Shown piece after piece: positions 34,212 to 43,185 of a DNA stretch of 52,919 nucleotides. Origin of the DNA: Candidatus Hydrogenedentota bacterium (GTDB lineage Bacteria; Hydrogenedentota; Hydrogenedentia; Hydrogenedentales; SLHB01); NCBI GenBank assembly GCA_016209895.1, contig JACQVH010000217.1, forward strand, positions 1 through 52,919, read 5' to 3'. Within the stretch, counting starts at the first letter, position 1, and each line of letters begins with the position of its first letter. The notes beneath the pieces were generated by a model. The model was not told the origin of the DNA. It searched no databases and worked only from the letters and a program-made list of their open reading frames with translations. A program made the translations under genes and the position numbers.

Positions 34212-34277
34212 GCGCCCGCCCTCTGCGGCGGACGGATCGGGACTGGTAATTCAACGCCCGCCGCAGAGGGCGGGCGC
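34212..34277. repeat. 20-bp perfect inverted repeat (GC-rich hairpin)
   Basis: Left arm GCGCCCGCCCTCTGCGGCGG (34212-34231) and right arm CCGCCGCAGAGGGCGGGCGC (34258-34277) are exact reverse complements, with a 26-nt loop. No T-run follows on either strand, so it is not a typical intrinsic terminator; a palindromic mobile repeat (REP/MITE-like) is more likely. It fills most of the 34153-34398 gap, between the GGDEF stop and the next secreted protein. Confidence 0.85.
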
Positions 34278-34398
34278 GACACTTTCCGAAAACTGGGCTT
34301 TGGGCACGGGCAGCAATGATCCCTTGCTTACGCCACACCTCCTAAGTACCATCCTCTTCATTGTTCAGAGTCCGATATTGTCACAAGCTGGGGAGGGT

Positions 34399-37398
34399 AT
34401 GCACGTGAAGTTAGGCATGGGCTTTCTGTGGCTGTTTCAAGGGTCGGTTTGTATGCTCGGTGGCACGTATGCATCGGCAGCGGAGGGGGAATCAGCAATG
34501 GATGATAGAGTCCCGGAGAATGTGTTTCAGGGCGAACTGGCGGCGTATCCTGGGCCCTGGAGCTTTATGCTCGGAAAGTCGCACATCATTCTGGTAACCG
34601 ATCAGGAACTTGAGGACCTCTCCGATCCTGACAAGAAGCTCAACCTGGGGCTTACGCGCGAACCGAATGAGCAGAGCCTTCGTGACGTGTGTGAAGCCGC
34701 CAAAACGCGCGGCGCGCGGACGTTGATCGTCGCGTTCGATCACTTCTTCAGCCAATACCGACCCGGTCAGGAAGGCAAACCGCGCCGTCTTACGCCGGAC
34801 ATGGACGAATACGTGGAGCGGATCGCCAAGATCAGCGCATTCGCACAGCAATACGGCCTGGGATTGGAACTGAGTCTATTGAGTCCACTCGAAGTCGGCC
34901 CCGCCTATTCCGCCCAGACCGGTGAATCAGGTATTTGGATGCAGTACCGGAAAGGGCTGCGCGACGCGAAGAGCGGCGCGTTCAGCGTGCAGTTGTGGCG
35001 GCAACAACGGTGGGCGAATAACAAGGGACCGATCTCGATTGAGGACGGCGGCGTCCGGGTGTTCGCGTTTCGCGAGACTCCCATTCGCGGCACACCCTAT
35101 CGTGTTGTGAACCCGGAAGAGATGGTGGAAATCTCGGAAGCGGCCCAAGTTGAGCGATTCGAGAATGTAATCGCTAAGGCAGGAGATTTCCGTGCTGAGC
35201 GAGTCCGCGTGTTCGGAATTGCCAAGACGGAACGGGAAGACCTGGACCGCGTGTTGGTCGTGCAGACGTATCGCGTGCCCGAAATGGATTATTTCAGCGC
35301 TCGAGCGCTGCCATTTCTGCAACAGCTCGTTGACAAGTACGTGAACGCCGGGGTCAAGCTGAACGCGCTGTATTCCGACGAAATGCACATCCAGCAAGAC
35401 TGGGCGTATTTCTCGCATCACGACCACGGCGAGTTCGCGCTGCGGTACGTAAGCAACGGCTTCGCAGAGCAGTTCGCCGCACGGTACGGCGCAGAGTACA
35501 AGGACTTCGCGAAGTATCTCATCTATTTCGTACACGGACAGGAGGACTTCACGAGCGATCTCAGCGCGAAAGCGGACGTGATGCACGTCTTCAGTTCGAA
35601 CCCGGAAGATATCCGTCGGACCGCGCTGTTCCGCGCGCGGTACTACCGGTTTCTGCAGGATGGCGTCGTAGACCTCTTTACGCAGGCAAAGCACTACGCG
35701 GAGAGACGCATCGGGTATCGTCTCGAAGCGCGCGCCCACGCTACTTGGGCCGAAAGCCCGACCATTGATCATTGGGACAGCGGCCAACAGAATCACGCTC
35801 AACATCAGTACGAATACACCTCGAATTTCGTGTGGTCGGATACCGTTCATCAGGCGGCCTCGGCTTGCTATGACTATTTTAAGTGGGGCGATTTCCTGAC
35901 CGGGAACGGCAACGATCATTGCGAGGGCGGCTGGCTGGACCGGAACTATCTCGGCTTGGCGCTGGCGTGCTCGACCGGCATCTTGAATGAAGTCCCCTAT
36001 TCATATGGCGCGCACTGGGGTATGCCGCACGAACTCAGCCGACGGCGGTCATCGTTGATGAACACCTACGGCGCTGCCGGCTCACCCTTGTTTGGAATCG
36101 TGCAAGGCATGCAGCACCGCGACGTGGACGTGTTGATGCTTTATCCGCTGGACCTGGTCGCAGTGGACGAACGCTTCGGAAGTTGGATGACCCAATATGG
36201 GTATGCGAACCTGATTACGGAAGCAAAACTGCTCGAACGCGGTACGATTGAAAATGGCCGGATTCAGGTCGCGGGACGGACCTTCACGACGCTGGCCGCC
36301 ACGTTTCATCCTTTTCCGTCAGCCAAATTGCTGGAACTCATGCGAGGATTTACGGAGACCGGCGGTCGAGTAATCTGGTCCGGCCCACCACCGGTCCTTA
36401 CGTGGGAAAGCGAAAACGCGCTCGGTGCCTGGCAGGATCTCTTCGGCGTGGATTACGCGCCGGGGCAGAACGAAGGCCTGTTGGCGCCGGGTAAAGAGGT
36501 CCGCTTCGAAGGAATACTGTCCGGGATAGCTCCCCAAGTAATTCCGACGCACTTTCTGGTGGACCGAATCTATCCCGTCAAGCCGCGCGAAAACCTCGCG
36601 CCCGTAGCTCGTGTTAAGGACATGATTGTCGGCGTTCATCGGAATTTCCCCAGCGGCGGAACGGCCACGTTCCTGGGCTACCGTCCGCGCGACGACCAGT
36701 CTCGCAGCCTCGGTTACGAGAGCCGGAACTGGTTCGAGATGCTGGCGACGTTGGGCGCATACCCGCCTAGTGGAAAGTTCGCTGGTGTGAACGATAATAC
36801 CGAATATCTTTCGCGCACCACTGATTTCCTCACGTGCCGGTTCCCGAACGGGGCCGTCGCAATCGCGCGCCACTTCCGCGAAACGGAGGAAGATTGGCCC
36901 GGCGGTTTCGCGCGCAACGAAGCGGAGGATCGGGCCTATCTCGAGCGCGTGCCGCCACCGTCGGACAAGCTTGAACTGCGCGAGTTCAAGGTCAACGGCC
37001 ACACAGTCACCTATAACGGGGAGCAGGCCATGGCGTTCCGGGTCAATGAGGCGGGCGATCTTGTCGCTTTCGCCGGCAGCGGCTCGAAGGAGGTTTCCAT
37101 AAACGGGAAAACATTCGTCTTCGCCGATCAGGAATTACCGCAGATCGCGTGGGCGCCGGTACCAGCGGAGCGCAGGGTTGACGGCGGAGCGATCCTGCAA
37201 CTCATGGTTCATGGGAGCGGAACAATTCGAATTCCCGACGCCGGGATGCCCCAGAGTCTGGCCCTGGTCGTGGAAGGCCCAGTGCCGGGCAGCCGCGACA
37301 AGACCATTCCACACCGGCGGGAGAATGGCTCCCTCACCGCCGATCTCATGCCGCATACCTCGGGACGTTGGATTTATGCGGTCCTCTCGGGCAATTGA
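34399..37398 (+). CDS. Large secreted glycosidase-like protein
   Basis: 999 aa from ATG 34399, preferred over the track's upstream start because MHVKLGMGFLWLFQGSVCML begins a signal peptide ending ASAAEG; GGGGAGGG just before is very close. The body resembles a GH-A-type barrel: ALYSDEMHIQQDWAYFSHHD (conserved acidic cluster), LFTQAKHYAERRIGYRLEAR, WDSGQQNHAQHQYEYTSNFV, then an amidotransferase-like domain (DVLMLYPLDLVAVDERFGSW; GRTFTTLAATFHPFPSAKLL) and C-terminal beta-sandwiches. Similar giant proteins are typical of polysaccharide-degrading Planctomycetota-like bacteria. The substrate cannot be told. It converges with the sirtuin gene 16 bp away without a terminator. Confidence 0.65.
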   Translation: MHVKLGMGFLWLFQGSVCMLGGTYASAAEGESAMDDRVPENVFQGELAAYPGPWSFMLGKSHIILVTDQELEDLSDPDKKLNLGLTREPNEQSLRDVCEAAKTRGARTLIVAFDHFFSQYRPGQEGKPRRLTPDMDEYVERIAKISAFAQQYGLGLELSLLSPLEVGPAYSAQTGESGIWMQYRKGLRDAKSGAFSVQLWRQQRWANNKGPISIEDGGVRVFAFRETPIRGTPYRVVNPEEMVEISEAAQVERFENVIAKAGDFRAERVRVFGIAKTEREDLDRVLVVQTYRVPEMDYFSARALPFLQQLVDKYVNAGVKLNALYSDEMHIQQDWAYFSHHDHGEFALRYVSNGFAEQFAARYGAEYKDFAKYLIYFVHGQEDFTSDLSAKADVMHVFSSNPEDIRRTALFRARYYRFLQDGVVDLFTQAKHYAERRIGYRLEARAHATWAESPTIDHWDSGQQNHAQHQYEYTSNFVWSDTVHQAASACYDYFKWGDFLTGNGNDHCEGGWLDRNYLGLALACSTGILNEVPYSYGAHWGMPHELSRRRSSLMNTYGAAGSPLFGIVQGMQHRDVDVLMLYPLDLVAVDERFGSWMTQYGYANLITEAKLLERGTIENGRIQVAGRTFTTLAATFHPFPSAKLLELMRGFTETGGRVIWSGPPPVLTWESENALGAWQDLFGVDYAPGQNEGLLAPGKEVRFEGILSGIAPQVIPTHFLVDRIYPVKPRENLAPVARVKDMIVGVHRNFPSGGTATFLGYRPRDDQSRSLGYESRNWFEMLATLGAYPPSGKFAGVNDNTEYLSRTTDFLTCRFPNGAVAIARHFRETEEDWPGGFARNEAEDRAYLERVPPPSDKLELREFKVNGHTVTYNGEQAMAFRVNEAGDLVAFAGSGSKEVSINGKTFVFADQELPQIAWAPVPAERRVDGGAILQLMVHGSGTIRIPDAGMPQSLALVVEGPVPGSRDKTIPHRRENGSLTADLMPHTSGRWIYAVLSGN

Positions 37399-37414
37399 TG
37401 GATTCTTATTCGAG

Positions 37415-38128
37415 TCACCACAACGCCGCCAACGTCTCGCTCGCCTTCCCGCGAAGCGAGTATGTGTAGAGGTGCGAGACAATGGTCAACTCCGGGTTAA
37501 TTTCGATGCTCGGGACGCCGCGCGCGAACGCGTAATGTGGCAGGTCCGCAGCGGGATATACCACGGCCGATGTGCCTATCGTGACCAGCAGATCGCACTC
37601 GCTGAGAGCCTTCATTGCGGCCTCGAGAAACCCCGAATCCAGCATATCTCCAAACCACACAATGTCCGGCCGCCAATAGGCTCCGCAGGAACAGCGCCGC
37701 GGCCGAAACGGAACACTGAAATCCTCTCGCACGATTCCTTCCCGACTACACCGAACCCTCCACAACGAGCCGTGCAACTCGACAACACTTCGACAACCGG
37801 CCCGCTGCAGCAGCCCATCTATGTTCTGCGTGATGACCGCGGTCCGAGGGTTGCCTTGCTGCGCTTCCGCGATGACGCGGTGGGCAAGGTTCGGCTCGCA
37901 GGCGGCGACTCGGGCGCGACGTACGTCGTGAAAGTCCCACACCTTCTCGGGATCGCGGTCAAAAGCCATCTGGCAAGCAAACTCCTCGTAATTGTATTGA
38001 TGCCAGACTCCGCCCCGCCCCCGGTAGGTCGGGATACCGCTCTCGGCAGAAAGACCGGCGCCGGTGAAGAAAACGATTCGATTGAAATCTCTCAGTCGAA
38101 TGTTGCACCCATTAACGTCCATCGGCAT
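37415..38128 (-). CDS. cobB: Sir2-family NAD-dependent protein deacylase
   Basis: 237 aa, length normal. FFTGAGLSAESGIPTYRG (NAD binding), VITQNIDGLLQRAG, and VELHGSLWRVRCS with the catalytic His are present; VTIGTSAVVYPAADLPHYA and IEINPE complete the fold. Two deviations: the zinc ligands appear as CSRE and CSC instead of two C-x-x-C pairs, so the zinc site may use fewer or different ligands; and the residue that is Tyr in CobB/SIRT5 (FYNARR) is His here (FHDVRR), which could change acyl preference away from succinyl. Cytoplasmic. Divergent from the downstream esterase gene. Confidence 0.88.
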   Translation of the reverse strand: MPMDVNGCNIRLRDFNRIVFFTGAGLSAESGIPTYRGRGGVWHQYNYEEFACQMAFDRDPEKVWDFHDVRRARVAACEPNLAHRVIAEAQQGNPRTAVITQNIDGLLQRAGCRSVVELHGSLWRVRCSREGIVREDFSVPFRPRRCSCGAYWRPDIVWFGDMLDSGFLEAAMKALSECDLLVTIGTSAVVYPAADLPHYAFARGVPSIEINPELTIVSHLYTYSLRGKASETLAALW

Positions 38129-38233
38129 GGCTCACGATTGTGCCGGCATGATACCATGGAGACGGGACGTGGCAAGATTCGCCTTCTTCGAAGGCCGCGT
38201 CAGCTTTTGCCGGCGCGATCGCGAAGGCCAATA

Positions 38234-38305
38234 TTGACATTGCACTACCTGTTTGGAGTTGTTAGCATGAGCGCCGAATTGGTGAGAGATGACTACGGGC
38301 TATGA
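38234..38305 (+). promoter_or_regulatory. Putative promoter and 12-codon leader ORF ahead of the esterase gene
   Basis: A perfect TTGACA (38234-38239) with no clean -10; 28 bp later an ATG (38267) with GGAG 8 nt before it begins MSAELVRDDYGL and stops in TGA at 38303-38305, overlapping the esterase ATG (38302) as ATGA. This arrangement would couple esterase translation to the short leader. It is below the ORF-track size cut. The peptide has no attenuator-like residue run. Confidence 0.3.
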
Positions 38306-39267
38306 CGGACCTCAAAAACATCAAGAGCCTGAACGATTGGCGCAAGTTTCGCGATGAAATCCAGTCGGTGGTGCTGGACGTGTTGCAGGAATGGCCTCCG
38401 GAACACGCGGAATTACAGGTCAAGGTCCTCGATGAAGTCCAGTTTGCCGGATACGTCCGCCGGCGCGTGAACTACTTCGTGGACGAGTGGGAACGCGTAA
38501 CGGCGTGGATGTTCGTGCCCGAAGACCGCGACGAAATGCCGGCTATCCTCTGCTGTCATCAGACCGTCCCGCAGGGAAAGGACGAGCCGGCCGGCCTCGA
38601 AGGCGACCCCAATCTGGCTTTTGCTCAGCACTACGCCGAATTGGGTTACGTGACCCTGGCCCCGGACTGCATTACCGCCGGAGAACGCGTCTCGGTCGGC
38701 TTGCAGCCGTTCGACACGGCGAATTTCTATAAAGACTACCCTCGGATGTCCGCCATGGGAAAAATGCTTTGGGATCACATGCACGCCCTCGACGTGCTCT
38801 GCGACACGCGGCGAGTGGACAGCGCGCGGATTGGCGTGGTGGGCCACAGTTTAGGCGGATATAACGCGTTGCTGTTATCGGCCTTTGACGAGCGGGTGCA
38901 GGCCTGCGTCGCCAGTTGCGCTTTCACGCGGTTCGCCGACGATCCGGAGCCGGAACGGTGGGCTCGAGAGAACTGGTTCGTGCATTTACCGAAACTGAGA
39001 CCCGCGATTAAGAAGCGACGCTTCCCCTTCGATTGGGAGCATATCCTGGCGCTGGCGGCGCCCATCCCCCTCCTGTTACTTACCGCATCGAACGACGACG
39101 TCTTTCCCCATGCCGAGAGCTGCCAGAAGGCTTCGCAAACAGCGCGCACCGTCTATAGACTTCTGGGCGCGACCGAGGCGCTCGAATGTCACACCCATGA
39201 CTATGGCCACCAGATGACGCCCGAAACGCTGGCACGATCGGACGACTGGTTTGAACGATGGCTCTAG
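38302..39267 (+). CDS. Alpha/beta-hydrolase (dienelactone hydrolase / acetyl-xylan-esterase-like)
   Basis: 321 aa, no signal peptide. Nucleophile elbow GHSLGGYNALL (Ser), acid in LLTASNDDVFP and His in THDYGHQMTPE complete a full triad. The core LCCHQTVPQGKDEPAGLEGD and HYAELGYVTLAPDCITAGER is typical of esterases/deacetylases of the DUF1100/AXE1-like group. It probably deacylates carbohydrate or small esters in the cytoplasm. Short leader ORF and ATGA coupling upstream; the next gene, a sodium/solute symporter, follows after 77 bp on the same strand and may share the transcript. Confidence 0.8.
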   Translation: MTDLKNIKSLNDWRKFRDEIQSVVLDVLQEWPPEHAELQVKVLDEVQFAGYVRRRVNYFVDEWERVTAWMFVPEDRDEMPAILCCHQTVPQGKDEPAGLEGDPNLAFAQHYAELGYVTLAPDCITAGERVSVGLQPFDTANFYKDYPRMSAMGKMLWDHMHALDVLCDTRRVDSARIGVVGHSLGGYNALLLSAFDERVQACVASCAFTRFADDPEPERWARENWFVHLPKLRPAIKKRRFPFDWEHILALAAPIPLLLLTASNDDVFPHAESCQKASQTARTVYRLLGATEALECHTHDYGHQMTPETLARSDDWFERWL

Positions 39268-39343
39268 TCCGTTTGGGGTCGAACGCAACACCCTTCAACG
39301 ATTGTTCGGATTCTTGAGCGGTTAGGAGAGAGGAAATCCAGGG

Positions 39344-40834
39344 ATGAGTCATTTTTCGTGGGTGGATGGGAGTATCGTCGGCATTTATTTATTGGTCACT
39401 ATGGTCGCGGGGATCATGGTGCGCAAATACGTTGTACGAGTAGACCATTTCCTGCTCGCCGGCCGCGAGATGAATCTTTACCTGGGAATTGCGTCGCTGG
39501 CCGCCACGGAGTTCGGCGTCGTGACCTGCATGTACACGGCGCAGAACGGCTATGACAAAGGATTCGCAGGAGCAACTCCCGGCATCATAGCCGCCCTCGC
39601 GATGCTGCTGGTGGGACTCACTGGCTTCTGCGTCAAACCCCTGCGTGACTCGGGTGTCATGACCATCCCGGAACTGTTTGAGAAACGGTACGGTCCGCGT
39701 ATTCGCTGGTTAAGCGGGGTGGTAATCGTGTTGGGCGGGCTGTTGAACATGGGCGTCTTTCTGCGGACCGGGGGGGAATTCCTGGTCTCCGCGTGCGGCA
39801 TGGACAAGGGGCATCTCGAAATCACCATGACGGCCCTGCTCGCCGCCGTAGCCATTTACACGATTCTCGGAGGGATGCTCTCCGTCCTAGTTGCCGACTT
39901 CCTGCAATTCATCGTGATGAGCGCGGGTCTGATGGCGGTTACCGTCCTGATCCTCAAAAACGTGGGATGGAGCGCGATGACCGCTGCGGTCGAGAAACAT
40001 TATGGAGCCGGCGGTTTCAATCCCTTTGTTCATCCGAAGATGGGATGGGACTACATAGTCTTCAACGTTTTGGGAAATACGGCGGCGGTTCTTACCTGGC
40101 AAACCACCATCCAACGCCTGCTCGCCGCCAAGGATACTGCCACGGGTCAACGGGTCTATTCCCGTACCAGCTTTTTCTTTGTCTGCCGCTTTCTGATTCC
40201 CGGGATTTGGGGCATAGCGGCCTTGGCGACGCTAACGCCCGAGCAGGTTGGCGGCAACACCCTACACGCGATGCCTCTCTTTCTGAGCCAGTTCGTACCA
40301 ATGGGCTTGATGGGATTGCTGATTGCGGCCATGCTGGCGGCCGACATGTCCACGGACTCGTCCTACATGCTCACGTGGGGCAGCGTGATTTACAACGACA
40401 TCCTGGCCCCCTTCCGCAAAGGCAAATGGTCCGAAAAGCGCGGCATACTCTGGAATCGCATGATCGTTGCGCTAATCGGGGTGTTCCTGTTAGTGTACGG
40501 TTTGTGGTACGAAATCAAGGGTGACCTATGGAGTTACCTCTTGGAAACCGGCACCATCTATCTTGCCAGCATGTCCACACTCCTCATTGCCTGCTGCTAT
40601 TGGAAGCGGGCCAATAGTTGGGGCGCCGCCGGGGCCATCATCTGCGGCGCATTCATCCCTTTGACCCGCCTGACGCTGGAGCAATTCCCATACACGGCGG
40701 ACTTCGCGGCGCGGGTAGGCCCCGAGAAGGGCGGCATTACTACCTTCGCCTGTGCCGCCGCGGCCATGGTGATCGGATCGTTGCTCAAACCTCAAAACAC
40801 TGCCAACAACGGAGGAGTCCAGACCGATGGCTGA
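39344..40834 (+). CDS. Sodium:solute symporter (SSS family)
   Basis: 496 aa, about 12-13 membrane segments, with GGAGAGAGGAAA upstream. Conserved SSS features: VRKYVVRVDHFLLAGREMNL (the G-R first-helix region), FGVVTCMYTAQNGYDKGFAG, GVMTIPELFEKRYGPRIRWL (the canonical T-I-P-E-x-x-x-x-R-[YF] motif), GGMLSVLVADFLQFIVMSAG. Transports an unknown organic solute with Na+ across the inner membrane. The following 52-aa ORF overlaps its stop and probably forms part of the transporter. Confidence 0.9.
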   Translation: MSHFSWVDGSIVGIYLLVTMVAGIMVRKYVVRVDHFLLAGREMNLYLGIASLAATEFGVVTCMYTAQNGYDKGFAGATPGIIAALAMLLVGLTGFCVKPLRDSGVMTIPELFEKRYGPRIRWLSGVVIVLGGLLNMGVFLRTGGEFLVSACGMDKGHLEITMTALLAAVAIYTILGGMLSVLVADFLQFIVMSAGLMAVTVLILKNVGWSAMTAAVEKHYGAGGFNPFVHPKMGWDYIVFNVLGNTAAVLTWQTTIQRLLAAKDTATGQRVYSRTSFFFVCRFLIPGIWGIAALATLTPEQVGGNTLHAMPLFLSQFVPMGLMGLLIAAMLAADMSTDSSYMLTWGSVIYNDILAPFRKGKWSEKRGILWNRMIVALIGVFLLVYGLWYEIKGDLWSYLLETGTIYLASMSTLLIACCYWKRANSWGAAGAIICGAFIPLTRLTLEQFPYTADFAARVGPEKGGITTFACAAAAMVIGSLLKPQNTANNGGVQTDG

Positions 40835-40985
40835 CCACTGGTTTTGGTGGCTGCTGACGGCCGCCTGTGTCTTCTGGTATTCCGTGATCACCGTGTACGT
40901 GGCCGTTCGGGGATTCTCCGACATCAAAACCATGCTGGCCCACCTTTCACAAAGGCCCAGCGACCCTGATCAATCCGTACCGTGA
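40827..40985 (+). CDS. Small membrane subunit/accessory protein of the symporter
   Basis: 52 aa, starts in another frame 8 bp before the end of the symporter gene, with GGAGGAG 9 nt upstream of the ATG. MADHWFWWLLTAACVFWYSV and ITVYVAVRGFSDIKTMLAHL give one hydrophobic helix followed by a short basic and polar tail. Small membrane proteins encoded directly after SSS transporters are known as symporter small accessory proteins. It is too short for the ORF track and so is easy to miss. Confidence 0.75.
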   Translation: MADHWFWWLLTAACVFWYSVITVYVAVRGFSDIKTMLAHLSQRPSDPDQSVP

Positions 40986-41126
40986 CGACGCCGCGCAGGG
41001 AACACAGCGTCAGTCTCCAAGTGTTATCTGTTTGACTCGCCATAAGCTAACTAGCAGGCAGGTCTAAATTCAGTGGCCTGGAAACCAGGCGGGAACCTGG
41101 GAACAGAGTTCAAAAAGAGGGTACGC

Positions 41127-42095
41127 ATGAGTAAAGTGCAACAGATCGCAGAACCGGAAGTTACGGAGAAGGTCGGGCGCCTCGTTGAGAACATCGAACA
41201 GGTCATTTTCGGCAAACGGGAGGTGGTTAAGCTCTGTGTCGTGGGTCTTCTGGCGCGTGGGCACATACTCATCGAAGATATCCCCGGTATCGGAAAGACC
41301 ACCCTGGCCCAAGGCTTGGCGCGTTCCATTGACTGCGCGTTCAGCCGGATTCAGTTCACGAGCGACATGCTACCCTCGGATATCTTGGGAGTCAGCGTTC
41401 TAAACCCCAAAACGCAGGATTTCGAGTTCCGTTCGGGACCGATCTTCTCGCATATCATCCTGGCGGACGAAGTCAATCGCACCCCACCCAAAACGCAGAG
41501 CGCCCTCCTGGAGGCCATGAGCGAGTACCAGGTTTCGGTGGACGGCATCACACACGCCTTACCGCAGCCTTTTATGGTACTCGCCACGCAGAATCCCATC
41601 GAGTACGAAGGGACTTACACCCTTCCGGAGTCGCAACTCGACCGGTTCATGCTGCGCATCGAGGTAGGCTATCCCGGCCCGGACGACGAACTACTTATTA
41701 TGCGCCGTCGGGATCCGAAAGTGGCCTTGGACCGTTTGCGGCCGGTGTTGTCGGCGCCGGAGGTCTTGGAGTTGCAGGAACGGGTTGGTCAAGTCTATGT
41801 GGAAGAGAGCGTAGCGCAGTATATGCTCGAGATCGTTCAGGGCACGCGCGAGGATGAGCATGTCCAACTGGGCGCGAGCCCGCGAGCTTCGGTATCCTTC
41901 TACGAGATATGCCAAGCACGGGCTTTAGTAGAAGGTCGCGACTATGTGACGCCGGATGACGTGAAGCAAATGGCGGTACCAGTGCTGTCGCATCGTATCC
42001 TGGTCAAGTCGCGAGGCGGAAATCCGGCTACATCGGCCCGCGAACGGGCTCGGGCCGTCTTCGATGTGGTGAAACGAGTCGCGGTACCCGTGTGA
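41127..42095 (+). CDS. MoxR-family AAA+ ATPase
   Basis: 322 aa from ATG 41127 (AGAGGGTACGC before it); the track's upstream start adds a non-conserved stretch. Seen: VIFGKREVVKLCVVGLLARG, Walker A IPGIGKTTLAQG, IILADEVNRTPPKTQSALLE (Walker B and sensor region), ATQNPIEYEGTYTLPESQLD, ASPRASVSFYEICQARALVE. MoxR AAA+ proteins act as chaperones that load or activate von Willebrand-type partners. It is first of the MoxR-DUF58-transglutaminase operon, with 4 bp to the DUF58 gene. Confidence 0.92.
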   Translation: MSKVQQIAEPEVTEKVGRLVENIEQVIFGKREVVKLCVVGLLARGHILIEDIPGIGKTTLAQGLARSIDCAFSRIQFTSDMLPSDILGVSVLNPKTQDFEFRSGPIFSHIILADEVNRTPPKTQSALLEAMSEYQVSVDGITHALPQPFMVLATQNPIEYEGTYTLPESQLDRFMLRIEVGYPGPDDELLIMRRRDPKVALDRLRPVLSAPEVLELQERVGQVYVEESVAQYMLEIVQGTREDEHVQLGASPRASVSFYEICQARALVEGRDYVTPDDVKQMAVPVLSHRILVKSRGGNPATSARERARAVFDVVKRVAVPV

Positions 42096-42099
42096 TGGA

Positions 42100-43185
42100 A
42101 TGATACGCAACCCGATGAGACCCCGGCGGCGACTGAGCCGCACGGGGAAGCACTTCACCATTATTTTCGTGCTGGTGCTCCTCGCCGCATGGAACACGGG
42201 CATTAACCTTCTCTACGTCGTCGTCTCGGGACTGGCGAGTTTCCTGATTCTGTCGGTCCTTGTCCCCGGTTTTACGTTGCGCCGGTTGACGGTTACCCGC
42301 GAAGCCCCCCCGGCGGTACAGCGGATGGAACGATTTCCAGTTACGGTCGCGGTCCAAAATCGGAAGCGTTTTTTTCCCGTGGTCTCCGTTCGGATCGAAA
42401 GCTCCGTTCGCTCCGGCCAGAGCTTAAGCTATATCGCGAAAGCACACGCGCAAACCGCGGCCGTGTTTCGGGTTTCCGAACGATTTGAGCGGCGCGGCGT
42501 CTATCCGCTTCCTCCGTTGAAACTGATCACCACATTCCCCTTCGGGCTTCTCGAAACCAGCGTGGTCGTCGGTGATCCGGTAGAGGTCGTAGTGTATCCC
42601 CGCGTGCTGGCGTTGCGCACGGCATTGTTCGATCAATTGCCGGCTACCGGTGCCTTGCCCAAAGTGGCGGGCGGCGGTGGCACCGAGTTCTTCTGTTTGC
42701 GGCAGTACCTTCCGGGCGACGAACTCCGAAAGATCGCTTGGCGGCCCAGCGCCCGCGCCGGGACACTGATTGTGCGGGAGTTGGAACAAGAGACCGTTCG
42801 GCACGCCGTGTTCATGTTCGACACGGGTCGGGTCGAAGGTCTGGACGATTCGGATTTTGAGAATCGCTTCGAGGACGCCGTGGAACTGGTGGCCTCGCTG
42901 GCCGTTACGCTGCTTCAGCGGGAATACAGTGTTTCGCTGGTCACGCCCACGGCACAGGTGGAGGACGGCGAGGGCAAGATGCAAATCAAGCGGATTCTAG
43001 AATTCCTGGCGCGCGTCCAGCCGACCCACGAGGTAGCAGGCGATGCGTTCTTCCGAAGTATCATCGCGCGAGAAGCGCGCGGGGCGGCCTATTTTGCGGT
43101 GACCGCCGACGCCGAGCGTTGGGGACGCAAGCTGGGCGTCGGAAGCCTCCACGTGTTGGACCCGCAGGAGGTGCTGCGTGCGTAA
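42100..43185 (+). CDS. DUF58 domain protein
   Basis: 361 aa. Two N-terminal membrane helices (HFTIIFVLVLLAAWNTGINL; VVSGLASFLILSVLVPGFTL) and an extracytoplasmic beta-rich region, then the DUF58 signature GTEFFCLRQYLPGDELRKIA W (residues about 200-220), and a vWA-like end (HAVFMFDTGRVEGLDDSDFE). DUF58 proteins are usual partners of MoxR ATPases. Role in the cell envelope inferred from the operon. The 3' end overlaps the transglutaminase gene by 8 bp. Confidence 0.88.
   Translation: MIRNPMRPRRRLSRTGKHFTIIFVLVLLAAWNTGINLLYVVVSGLASFLILSVLVPGFTLRRLTVTREAPPAVQRMERFPVTVAVQNRKRFFPVVSVRIESSVRSGQSLSYIAKAHAQTAAVFRVSERFERRGVYPLPPLKLITTFPFGLLETSVVVGDPVEVVVYPRVLALRTALFDQLPATGALPKVAGGGGTEFFCLRQYLPGDELRKIAWRPSARAGTLIVRELEQETVRHAVFMFDTGRVEGLDDSDFENRFEDAVELVASLAVTLLQREYSVSLVTPTAQVEDGEGKMQIKRILEFLARVQPTHEVAGDAFFRSIIAREARGAAYFAVTADAERWGRKLGVGSLHVLDPQEVLRA

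Noticed and set aside
34212-34277. Rho-independent terminator
   Set aside because: Strong hairpin but no U-tract on either strand.
37178-38305. 375-aa plus-strand ORF
   Set aside because: Shadow of the end of the large glycosidase gene and antisense to cobB; only its last 12 codons are noted as a possible leader ORF.
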